Shown here piece after piece: positions 46,408-57,099 of a stretch of 64,000 bases of DNA. The DNA comes from Trema orientale (taxonomy: Eukaryota > Streptophyta > Magnoliopsida > Rosales > Cannabaceae): NCBI GenBank assembly GCA_002914845.1, contig JXTC01000035.1:1222901-1286900 (forward strand), in the 5' to 3' direction. Below the pieces are notes generated by a model that worked only from the letters and a program-made list of their open reading frames with translations, made no database searches and had not been told where the DNA came from. A program made the translations under genes and the position numbers. The first letter of the stretch is position 1. The number at the start of each line of letters is the position of its first letter.

Positions 46408-46452
46408 ATGAGTAATTCTGCACTCCATCGCCATGGCCTCTGGATCGCTTAG
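46408..46452 (+). promoter_or_regulatory. uORF overlapping the QC start codon
   Basis: An ATG at 46408 opens a 14-codon ORF (MSNSALHRHGLWIA) ending in TAG at 46450-46452, past the main ATG at 46433 and in another frame. If the transcript includes it, ribosomes that use it would bypass the main start. The uATG context (cccATGa) is weaker than the main one (gccATGg). Confidence 0.5.
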
Positions 46453-49400
46453 AAACAAGAAGCTCAGTAAACGATTCAACCCCAACCCCAAGCACAACCC
46501 TCCAAATCCCATGGCTTCCCCACCAACTCCTTCGAATTACAGAAGAAGAAGCTCGCTCATACTTGCCGTTTTCCTCATCTTTTGCGTCGTTGTTCCTCTG
46601 GGCATTTCGTCGAACGTGTTGTGGACGAAGCTCAAGTACGGCCCCGTTTCGCCGAGAATTTACTCTATCGAGGTTGTCAATGAATTCCCTCATGACCCAG
46701 AAGCTTTTACTCAGGTAAAGTCTCTTTGGCAAGGTTAATCGAGATGGGTTTATTGGTTATTAATTATTCATCCAAAAAAAATAAAATTGACCCGTTTTGG
46801 GTTTTCGTTTTGTATTTACAGATTACAACTTCGTATATTCGTCTACACTTTCTGTTTTTTCTATTCGTGAAAACTTGAATGTTTGTTTGCTAAATGTATG
46901 GCTATTTTGGTTTCAGGGGCTTCTTTATGCTGGCAATGACACCCTATTTGAGTCAACCGGCATGTATGGGCGGGTGAGTTCTTTTACTTTATCAAAGATT
47001 TGAACTTTTTTAAGGGCTTCTCATTAGCATAATCCGCATGTTGTCTTATGGTCATCTGCATTTGTCTTATGGGGAAAGAAATCTCAACTCTAAAGATTCG
47101 TTCTTAGTGGTTGGAAATCCATTTAGCCGTTGCTGATGTGGGCTATTTGTAACATTTTATATCTCAACTCCGCTTCAGTGGTACTTAGACAGATCATTGC
47201 TATGGTTTCCTGAAATTTGTTTTTCTTTTGGCTTTGTAAATTATATTTTGATTCACTGTCCTTGTCATGAACCAAACTGCGCTCAGATTTATAGACCTAT
47301 ACATATGTATATCGATGCGTATAGATGTTAATACATGCACATACATGTACATTTCTAAGTAGGCTGCATACTTTTGCATTGCATGGAATTACATCCATGC
47401 TTTTGTTGGATAGTAGAGTTAATTCAGGCATTCACCATCTGACCTCATACTTTTTCATTGTTCCAGTCATCAGTGCGAAAGGTAGCTCTGCAAACTGGGA
47501 AGGTACCGTCTTTAGTGTTCTAACTCTTCTTTGTTTCTCTAGATTGAACCTTGATTTCATTACACGTTCATCATGCTGCAATAAACAACTTTTTGAAATT
47601 ATATGGCTACAATTCTTGATTAATTGATGACATTGTGAGCAACTTCATTTTATGGTATAGAATAGTTGGGTTGATAGTCCTATGGTGCCGTAAATAGATA
47701 GAGTCAAGAATTTTTTTTTTGTTAAGTAGATTTTAGTTTACCAATGAGATTGACTAGCAGTGGTGGAGTATCGCAGTTGGATCAGATTCAGTTTTGATGC
47801 ATGGTTGTACTATTGTAATGTGCCGAAATTTTAAACCTAAAAGTGATCTTTTTGTATGACAGGTTGAGGTCCTTCAAAGGATTGATAGTTCCTACTTTGG
47901 TGAGGGTTTGACTCTAGTTGACAGAAGGTATGTGAGGATAGTACATTGCGTTTCGTTATTCGCTCAAAAATGGAAAAACAAATTTCAACACTTCACAGTA
48001 TTTCTCTTCCACTGATTGATTATACAAATGTTCTAACTAAATGTTTGATGAATCCTGAAGCAATGCTGATCTATAAATTATGTGTTCTTTTGTAGGCTGT
48101 TCCAAGTAACTTGGTTGACGAAAACTGGTTTCATATATGACCGTTATAATTTAAGCAAAGTTGGTGCTTTAACTCTTATTACTTGCCACATTATTTTTAA
48201 TGTCCTGCGTTTATTTTGGAATGATTGCTTCCATTATCACTGTAATATAGAAGACAGTACGGCTGCCTAATATTTTGCTTTCAATTACTATTGCAATTCT
48301 CTTTTCATTGGAAAAGCAGCCTGAATCAAATTATTGTTAGGGAGCATTTAGTAATCCATGGGCTGATCTTAAGGAATTAGGTTTCCAGTATTTTACTTCT
48401 AGTGATTGCTTCTAATAAAAATAAACTAGGTGACCTCAACCATGTTTAGGTTGTTCGTGTGTATTTCATTTGGGTTGACTGACACTTCATAATAGGCTTT
48501 GGCATTACACTTAAATTTATCCCTGATTCTAATGTTTTTCTCCCCCTCTTTCTAGATTTGAAAAGATTCCTAAAATTTTGGCATACATTCTGCTTATTGT
48601 GAATTCCTTTTGGAATAGAGTGCATCCTTTTCTGTATGACTAAAGGTTGATTGCCAAGTCTTGATTATGATGACTTTTATGGCTTTGTACTTGATGCAGT
48701 TCAATAAATTTACTCATCAGATGAATGATGGTTGGGGACTAGCAACAGATGACAAGGTGTTGTTTGGAAGTGATGGCACTTCAACATTGTACAAGATTGA
48801 CCCTCAAACATTGAAAGGTATGTTTTATTTATAAAATTTAATTCGAGTTTTTTCGTTTCCTTCCTTTTCTGAGTGTTTTTCTTTTCTCCCTTGCAAGTAT
48901 CTTATGGGCCATTCTCCACTGCATATAAAATTCTGTTCCTGGCAGTAATTAATCATAGTTTCTTTTCCAATATCTGATGAACCTTTGAGCTCTCCTTCAT
49001 TGTATGGTGACTGTTCTGTTTTTCTATTCAATTTGAACTAAAAAGTTCATGTTCTTTTGTTGCTTGATTTTCCCATTTTCCATACAGTTATTGATAAGCA
49101 TATAGTCAAATTCAATGGATATGAAGTACATAACCTTAATGAGCTGGAGTTTGTAAAAGGTGAAGTTTGGGCAAATGTTTGGGGGGTGAGTCTCTTCATC
49201 ACTTACAGTTGAGATTATGCGCTTCCTTTGTTCTCATTTTAGGGTGTCTAACTCAGTTGCACTGAAATAAATGTCATAAATGCTTTGAGGTCTTCACAAT
49301 TGCTTATTACTAGTCATAATCATGAGTTGGTGTCAGAAGTAGTCAGATTCCAATATTTCAGCTAAATATAATGTGCTCAAGAAGTATAGAAATTCCAATT

Positions 49401-50478
49401 TTCAAAATTATGTAGGTTTAGGTACAAACGTTCTGTCATATTATCGAATAACATCTTTTTTGTGTGTGTGTATTTGTGTGATGAATACAAGGAGTATCCA
49501 ATAGTATCAGTATCCAGTACGGTGTAGGTGTGTAGGGCCTACTAGGGAGTGTCTGAGGAGTATCTATAAAGTTTTTGTTTATTAGTACGTCTGACTTTAA
49601 AATAAATTTATTCCTTGGAACTGTTCTATTTTGCCTTCCACCTGCGTCCTAATATAATTGATGCTTTATGCATAGACGGACTGCATTGCTAGGATCTCGT
49701 ATGGAGATGGCAGTGTGCTTGGATGGATTCTTCTTCCTAATCTGAGGTTATATCGATTTCATTTCTCTTTTTATGGTTTAGATTCCATTAAGTTCTAAGC
49801 TTGGAGCACATCAGGGTTTTTCCTTGTTTACTGAGAGTTCTGTGGAATTGTCCTTTGCAGAGAGGAACTGATACGTGATGGGAATACGGTAAGCTGTTAG
49901 AACCAAGCTGTATGTTCTGTAATGGTCAAAACTATATCTTCTTAGAACCAGATGCCCGCAAAATTTTTGTTTTGCTTGTGTAATTTATTTGTGTAATTAC
50001 TATTTTCTAGGGTATTGATGTTCTTAATGGCATTGCATGGGACAGCAACAGAAATCGCATTTTTGGTAAGTCCCTTGTATGCGAGTGTGCTTTTTTGTTT
50101 TCCTCGAATTGTCATTATCTCTCTCCCTCTGGCTAACCTTATGCTTATCAAGAACCAATTTTTGATTTTGAATAATAAACAGTGAGAACGAGTTTTTAAA
50201 ATCAGTAGGCATGTTAATTGATTGAGATCTTACATGCTGACCTGATTACACTTTTCTCTTGTAGAAGCTTAACTATCTTTCATCTGATTGAGTTTAACTC
50301 GACATGCGTTGCGCTATTTTATAGTAATATACAAAAAAACCCATACATGTTTGCAGTGACAGGAAAGTTATGGCCGAAGCTTTATGAGATCAAGCTGCAT
50401 CCGATTAAGAAACAATCAAGGCCTGGGGTCATTGAGCAGTTGTGTTTGCGGCCTCCACACAATTTTCTGAGGACATAG
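46433..50478 (+). CDS. QCT: Glutaminyl-peptide cyclotransferase (plant-type QC)
   Basis: A 331-aa type II membrane or secretory protein from 11 exons: 46433-46714, 46917-46973, 47467-47502, 47863-47927, 48096-48159, 48700-48817, 49088-49185, 49676-49746, 49861-49888, 50011-50065 and 50357-50478, all GT-AG and in phase. A basic, Pro-rich N-tail (KRFNPNPKHNPPNP) precedes one membrane segment or signal anchor (about residues 41-60, LILAVFLIFCVVVPLGI). The beta-propeller QC domain follows (EVVNEFPHDPEAFTQGLLYA, LFESTGMYGRSSVRKVAL, SYFGEGLTLV, DGWGLATDDKVLFGSDGTST, LNELEFVKGEVWANVWGTDC, VLNGIAWDSNRNRIFVTGKL, WPKLYEI). The enzyme cyclises N-terminal Gln to pyroglutamate in proteins of the secretory pathway. 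It adjoins eS10, as At4g25720 does At4g25740 (recalled). The WGTDC and GIAWD motifs are intact. Confidence 0.94.
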
Positions 50479-51216
50479 ACTGACTTTTGTCCGAAGATCT
50501 TGTTATATCCAACATTGCGAAGAGCAGGGCCAGCTTCTAACGAGTTTTCGTATTGCGTTATTTCGGCCAGCAAAGTATGAACGACACTCAGGAGCAACAT
50601 CTATAGAGAAATTGCACTCGGTTACTCATGTAATGGCTCAAGTAAAAATATCATACAAGCATAGAAAGGAACCATTACCTGAATGTAGAAACAAATAATA
50701 TGAAGTTATTGGATTTTTTTTTTTTTTTTTTAAAGAAGTTATTGCAAATTTGTATGGCCATAGCAGAGTCAAATTTACATCTATCGCTGTATGCTTTTTT
50801 GTTTTAATCTGTTAGCGTCGAATTAGTTTTATCTTATTTAAAGCTACATTAGATGCTCAAATTCTATCTCCACCTCACTCGATTGCCCATTTCCAAAGAA
50901 AAGAAAAAGTCAATTGGCTTTAGTTGAGGTGGCCAAAGACTATTGGTTAATTAGTTTAGTATTCAAATGAGTAAGATGATCCTCTAAACTGAATCCTTAA
51001 AATGATTCCCACTAATCTCTCGCTTGTTAGTTGCTATAATAGCTAAACTCAAATTTGAAAAATCTGAATTTTATCAAACTGATAAGAGTTAAACTTAATA
51101 TCCGGTCTCAGTTTTTTCTGCTAAAAAGTAAAAAACCCATGAATCCAAGCTATGCTTTCTTTTCAATACTCACGAAGCTCAAAAGCCCTGATTTCTGATT
51201 TCCCTCACTCAATAAC
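50479..51216. other. Intergenic between QC and the receptor-like kinase
   Basis: QC 3' UTR, a T-run near 50708-50731 and a short promoter region for the kinase. No other feature seen. Confidence 0.5.
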
Positions 51217-53217
51217 ATGTCTGCCACAGTATCATCATTATTATTGGAAAAGCTCTCAAAACCAACCTCATTCTTCGGTATCAAGTTATGGGTTCTGATT
51301 GTGCTCATTTTTTCCTCAGTAACTCTCATTCTTATCATACTCTTTCTCTACTTCTTCTTATATGGCAGAAGAAAGTTCTACAAACCCAAATTTCGTTCCT
51401 CAAATTCTTACAACACTTCATCCCTTGATAGGAGGCTACTCTCTCTTAACATCTCAGAATGTGAAATGAATGGCTTGAGACAAGGGCCGGTTCTATCAGC
51501 GCAATGGTCAAGTCGGACTAATAGTAATGTGAGTGATGTTGAATCGTTTGTGGTTAAGGATGCATGGAGGAAAATGTTTAGTCTCAAGGAGATTGAGGTG
51601 GCAACAAATGGGTTTGCTAGAGAAAACGTGATTGGTAATGGAGATTATGGAACTGTTTATTGTGGTATTTTGTTGGATAGTACTCGTGTGGCAGTGAAGA
51701 AGCTACTCATAAACAGGTACTAGTTGATTGTATCTTTACTCTATAACCTCAACTTTTGTAACGACAATCCTTTTGTACTTAATAAAATATCATGAAAAAC
51801 ATGACTGGTACATTGTATGTTGCAATTTTCAGTTGCTTCATAAATTTTAGTATCCAAACAGGATTGGTACAACATACAGTATGTTGCTATCATAGTATTT
51901 CTCATATTAGCACATGGTTCTTGGTTGACCAGAAAGTAAATTCCAAACAGTCAAAAACGAAACTCTCCCACTGATGTTGGCTCCTGCCTACGACAGAATA
52001 TGATCTGTTTTGCCCTGATTTGCATGTCTATATTGAGATTCATGAACTTGCGACCCTCTTGAGACTGAGTTAGAGCTAGTAAATGCAAAGAAGAACTAGC
52101 CAATTGTATAGTTACACACACTACTAGAGTATCATAATTCTTTCTAGGATGGTTTTATAGCTCCAAAATTAATCGGACTATAACCCAAAAAAGAAAAAGA
52201 AAAAAAAAAAACCGAGAGCACAAAGCAACCATATTACCTAAAAATTTACATGTTCTGGTCATGTCTCAAGTATGCTTATATGTAACATTCATGTGAATTG
52301 TTGACGTTACTCGCGAATCACCAGTTGCCAAGCCGAGGAATTTATAGCACAAGTGGAGGAAATTGGACATGTTAGACACAAAAACCTGGTAAAGCTGCTT
52401 GGTTACTCTCTTGAAGGAACTCACAGGTATCAAATTTCGTATTTTACCACTGACTGAACCTTCAAAATAATATACAGAGACTAAAGATGAAATGTTGTTC
52501 CTTATTAACAATTTGCTTTGTGTTAGCTAGGATTCTTGTGTACGAGTACGTAGACAATAAGACTCTGCGGCATTGGCTTCATGAATGTCCTCAACATATC
52601 AGCCCTCTGACTTGGCGCATTCGGATGAACATAATACAAGGAATAGCAAAAGGGTTAGCTCCAAGATCCTCAAATTTGGCTAATTTAATCCCAAGATTAA
52701 TCAATTTCATATAGCTTGAACCATAGTGTCTCTTTCCGCAGATTGGCCTATCTCCATGAAGGCATTGATAAAAAAGTCCTCCATAGAAGCTTAAAGTCGA
52801 GCAACATAATGCTTGATCACCAATGGAATCCAAAGATTACTGATTTTGGCCTTGCAAACCTCTTTGGCCCTCAATGGGGATTCATAATAATGGAATCATT
52901 AGGGTCAGTTCATTTATTCATTTTTTTTTCTCTTGCTAATTTCAGTAGTTGACAATAATATGCATGATTCTCTAATTGACTATACGAAACTTACACATAT
53001 ATTAACAAATTCAGTTACATAGCTCCAGAACAGGATACATCTCCTGAAGCTTTCACTGAGAAGCATGATGTTTATAGCTTTGGAGTGCTTATCATGGAAA
53101 TCATAACGGGAAGAACCCCAATAGACTACCAACTATCTCAAGTATGAAATTGCTTTACTTTGACTCATCTGGGTATTTTTTTTGTCCTTTTTATATAATT
53201 GTTTACTTCACTTGATG

Positions 53218-53250
<33 letters not shown>

Positions 53251-53646
53251 CTATACATCTTAACAATTTGTCTAGAAAAAATTAACTTAACTGTTGTGGC
53301 ATTATATAACTGCCACTTATGAAGTCACATTATTCAATTTATAAATCTAAAAGGAATTGTCGTTAATATAAAATTGATTTTGACATGACTTTGAAATTGC
53401 ATGCAGCCATATCTGGTAGACTGGTTAAAGTCAATGGTTGCTAGTGAAAAAACTGCTGATGTGGTAGACCAAAGTTTGGCCGAGACACCTTGTTCAAAAG
53501 AACTCAAACGAATTGTCTTGGTGGCTCTTCGTTGTGTTGATCCTGATGAGGAACATAGGCCTAATATGGGAGATGTTATGCACATGCTTCAGCCACGTGA
53601 CTTGTTACTTGGTGATGAAGAGCTACTGTTCCTCTCTGGTATCTGA
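51217..53646 (+). CDS. Receptor-like protein kinase lacking the catalytic Asp (predicted pseudokinase)
   Basis: A 417-aa protein from six exons: 51217-51716, 52325-52426, 52531-52653, 52742-52903, 53015-53141 and 53407-53646, in phase throughout. A short extracellular N-terminus is followed by one membrane segment (about residues 23-48, [20 protein letters not shown]). After a Ser-rich juxtamembrane region comes the kinase domain, starting [20 protein letters not shown]. Present are the glycine loop GNGDYG, VAVKKL, a conserved [22 protein letters not shown] ([11 protein letters not shown]), APEQ and [18 protein letters not shown]. The catalytic loop reads [12 protein letters not shown] instead of HRDxKSSNILLD, so the proton-acceptor Asp is Ser. 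The activation segment is also short ([19 protein letters not shown]) and lacks the usual MGTFGY. Layout resembles the At4g34500-type family. Probably a kinase-dead signalling partner, or an early pseudogene; no stop or frameshift is present. Confidence 0.88.
53218..53249. repeat. (ATA)n microsatellite in intron 5 of the kinase gene
   Basis: About 32 bases of uninterrupted trinucleotide repeat between kinase exons 5 and 6. Confidence 0.95.
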
Positions 53647-54120
53647 AAATTCGTGTACTCTTCTGTTCTATGTTTTAACTACAAAAACGTCCTTTTTCTC
53701 TCTTATTATTCTTTTCATTATCTTGTACAACTATTTGTTCCTATAATTGAGAATTGTCGGCTAAAGTGAGGGCCTTCTCGTCATAATGGCCCACAATGGA
53801 GAGTCAGAATGCTGCAAAAAAGATTGGAGAAGACACCAATAATCGAGCAATACCAGAAAATGGGGTCCAAAAAACACTACCAACATTGGAATTATTCAAC
53901 ACTCATAACCATAAGATACATCTATGAATATATTTCTTCTTATAGGATTTGAAGTACTATGATTCTGCAGAGAAACTTCTTTAACATTAATGCAGCTTAT
54001 CTAGCTAACCAAGAAATCGAGCTTTGCCAGCTCGCATATTGCAATTTTTGGGGGGAACTAACAATAAAATTCCGATTTTTTTTAAGTAAATTTTTTGCTT
54101 CCCGAAAGTGAAAAATAGAA

Positions 54121-54466
54121 AGGGTATTATCATTTTTATACCTTGTATTTTGACACTTTGTTTAAATTATACATTGTGTTTTTGATTATTATCAACATTG
54201 ACTTTTAGATTTGAAATCTGTTATAAATTTATACTCTGACACTAATTTAGAGGACGATTTAATAAACTTATTCTCATATCAGTTTTTATACATTTTATTT
54301 TTAATTTATTAAACGGTATTATTGTAAATTAATCACTCTAAATTGGTGTCAGTATATAAATTTATAACAGATTTTAATTCTAAGAGTCAATGTTGATAAT
54401 AATCAAAACATAAGATATAAATTGAACAAAGTATTAAAATACAAGGTATAAAAATGATACTATCCT
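54121..54466. mobile_element. 346-bp MITE with long TIRs and 9-bp target duplication (Mutator-like)
   Basis: AAAATAGAA flanks the element at 54112-54120 and 54467-54475. It begins agggtattatcatttttata; the reverse complement of its end begins aggatagtatcatttttata. The inverted repeats continue for about 80-90 bp (cttgtattttgacactttg, attattatcaacattgac). The 9-bp duplication with long TIRs is characteristic of Mutator-like MITEs. No coding capacity. Confidence 0.88.
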
Positions 54467-54711
54467 AAAATAGAATCATACATGTTTGTTTCTTAAACAA
54501 CTATAAATAGAAAGACCGAAATACTCTAATGTAAGATGACAAATCGATCATATAACATACAATAGTTATGTCATGTACTTTAATTTTAAATGTCAAGTAC
54601 TACATAACTCATAATAGGGTTTTTTGGTCATTTAATTAGAAATACTATGTATCAATTTCAACTATCTCTAAATTTCATAAATAATCTGTGTGCATAGTGG
54701 AGATCGCGCAC

Positions 54712-54714
<3 letters not shown>

Positions 54715-54743
<29 letters not shown>
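54715..54743. repeat. (TA)n microsatellite
   Basis: About 29 bases of uninterrupted AT dinucleotide. A second (TA)n run lies near 55868-55890. Confidence 0.95.
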
Positions 54744-54747
<4 letters not shown>

Positions 54748-57099
54748 AATTAAAGGGTCAGACTCCATAATTTTGATATTTACTTATTAATAGTTACAAT
54801 CATTTTGATATATTGAATATAAATTTAACGGTCATGATTAGTAGTTAATTAGTCAAAATAATTTGGAGTATTTATTATTTATTTTACCTATGGATAGTTA
54901 TTTTTGTATAATTTTATTGATTTTCTTAATCTGATTCCTCTAGTGAAACACTGTTAAAGTTAATTGCTAATTAAAACTCCGTTACCTTTTTTTTTTTTTA
55001 AGTGAAACATTGTCAACTGCTTTTATCCAAAAAATAATAATAATAAATAAATAAATCTGATTCAAAGTGAGATTATAGATTTTTTTTTCTTGGAAGAAGG
55101 AGATAAATTATCGACAACTTCTTCCCAGAGGTAATGAAAAACAATCCTGCCCAAAGAGAAAATAACTATATCCAGCTTCCTCGTTATCCGCTTTGTAACA
55201 ATCTAGATTAATGGGTGTTGGAAATTACAATCCATGAACCACTTCAAGAGTATCTTCATTGTGGAATCTGATCAAATTCCAATTAAAGAAATGAAAGAAA
55301 ATTTATCCATTACAAATAAATTTTTTTCTTTATTTGCCTTCATAGTCTAAGAATTTTTTCTTTTTAAGTAACAAATCCGTTATTATAAAAAAATTATCTT
55401 TACAAGAACATATTAAATTAGAAGAGAAAATTCTTCCAATAGATAAGTTAATTCTGCATTCTTACGGTTATCATAGCCAAACCAATATGTATCTAGTTGA
55501 CTACAACACAAGGAAAAAAAGAAAAAAAAGCTAAATGCATTTAACAGTAACAACTATCGCCAATGTATCTTACTCCAGAAATTGGAGATCTTAAGTCAAC
55601 ATTCTTGACCTATTCACAAAATTACCATAGACATTATAGTCAAATTGTTTGAAGGAATACTGTCAAACATCCACTTGCACTTTTTGGTTTCTACGTATAC
55701 GTAGTTTTTAGTTACCTACCGAAAGGAGAGATCTATAAGTCTATCTCCTTTGGTCTTCTCTTTTTTCTTTTTCCTATTACTTCATACATAGAGAATACTT
55801 GTAAAATAGGAGGTAAAAATTCTCCGTGAATTTGGTTTCTTCTTTTCTTTCTTTTTTTTTTCAACTGATATATATATATATATATATATAGATTTTTTAG
55901 TTAATTATTTATGATATGAACATAGATTTATTATAAAAACTAAAGACCAATATATATTCGAGTGTAATTCTACCAATTCCAATCAGAAAAAATAGAGATA
56001 AAGAAAAATTTGAATCTCAGACTACATGTCTACATTTAATTATAACCAATCAAAACATCAAGAGAATCACACCACCACCATCAAATAACTTATAAAAGTA
56101 AGAAAATTTATACATCGCGCATCAAAATAAACTCAGCATCAAAATAATTTGAGACCCGAAACTCAAAACCGAATTAAAAAACTAAATGCAAAACACAGAC
56201 TCAATGATGAGAATCACCAAATGTCAACTTTTTAGGATTTTCATGAAAGAATACAGACATCATAGCAGTATAACTATTACAGTAAACGAAATCTAAAGAA
56301 GTGAGAAAGACTGTATCTTGGCATGAATTTAATTTTTAAAATGATTAATAAACGAGATCTAAATCCAATTAATGAGGAACAATTAAAGGGAAAAAAGAAG
56401 AGGAATGAGTGAGAATGACAGTGGACATCAACGGTTGATTTCATCGATGACGATTGAAGAGCGGCTATAGAAAAGAATGCATCCGTCCTGTGTGGTATCT
56501 TGTTAAAATAATGATATGATATGAAAACAGAGGTCTTGAGTATTCGTACTATAGCCTAAGAATTTGAGATAATGATAGTAACAAATTTGATAGCTAGCAG
56601 CACAAGAATGAAACCACGACATCAGTAACATTATTGGTATTGAGATTAAAAAAAATATGAAGGAATAGTTTGATAGCAGCCTAAGGAATATATATATTTA
56701 CGAAAATACCAAATATATTTTACAAGTATATTAAGATCTACAACTAGAAGTTATTTTCTAATACCTAAAAGAACCATTTTAAAAAGAGAAAAAGAAAAAG
56801 AAAAAAAGTGTCCCTGTTTAAAAAAAAAAAATAGAAAATTTTTTTCTTTCAAAAAAAAAAATTAAGACAGAGAAACAAAGAATAGAATGATTATATCCAT
56901 GGGTGGTAATTTTATTCATATCTATTAATAGTGATTTTACAATTTTACAAAATCACTGACCGAGTCTAGTATATATATAATATATATACTCAAAACTCAA
57001 AACAAATAATTTAAGCATATATATTATGGAAATTAGTTGAAAACATTCCATAAGTAATCATATAATAATATACTAGTTATTACTCCTATTATAAGTAGT

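Larger units (their letters stand above)
53647..57099. other. Intergenic between the kinase and polygalacturonase genes
   Basis: 3' UTR of the kinase, a MITE with long inverted repeats (separate entry), (TA)n runs and otherwise AT-rich sequence. The last about 150 bases before 57099 are probably 3' UTR of the minus-strand polygalacturonase gene. No exon seen. Confidence 0.5.

Noticed and set aside
5868-55890. tRNA, rRNA or snRNA genes
   Set aside because: I looked for A/B box patterns and cloverleaf-like stems in the GC-richer intergenic stretches and found none I could support by eye.
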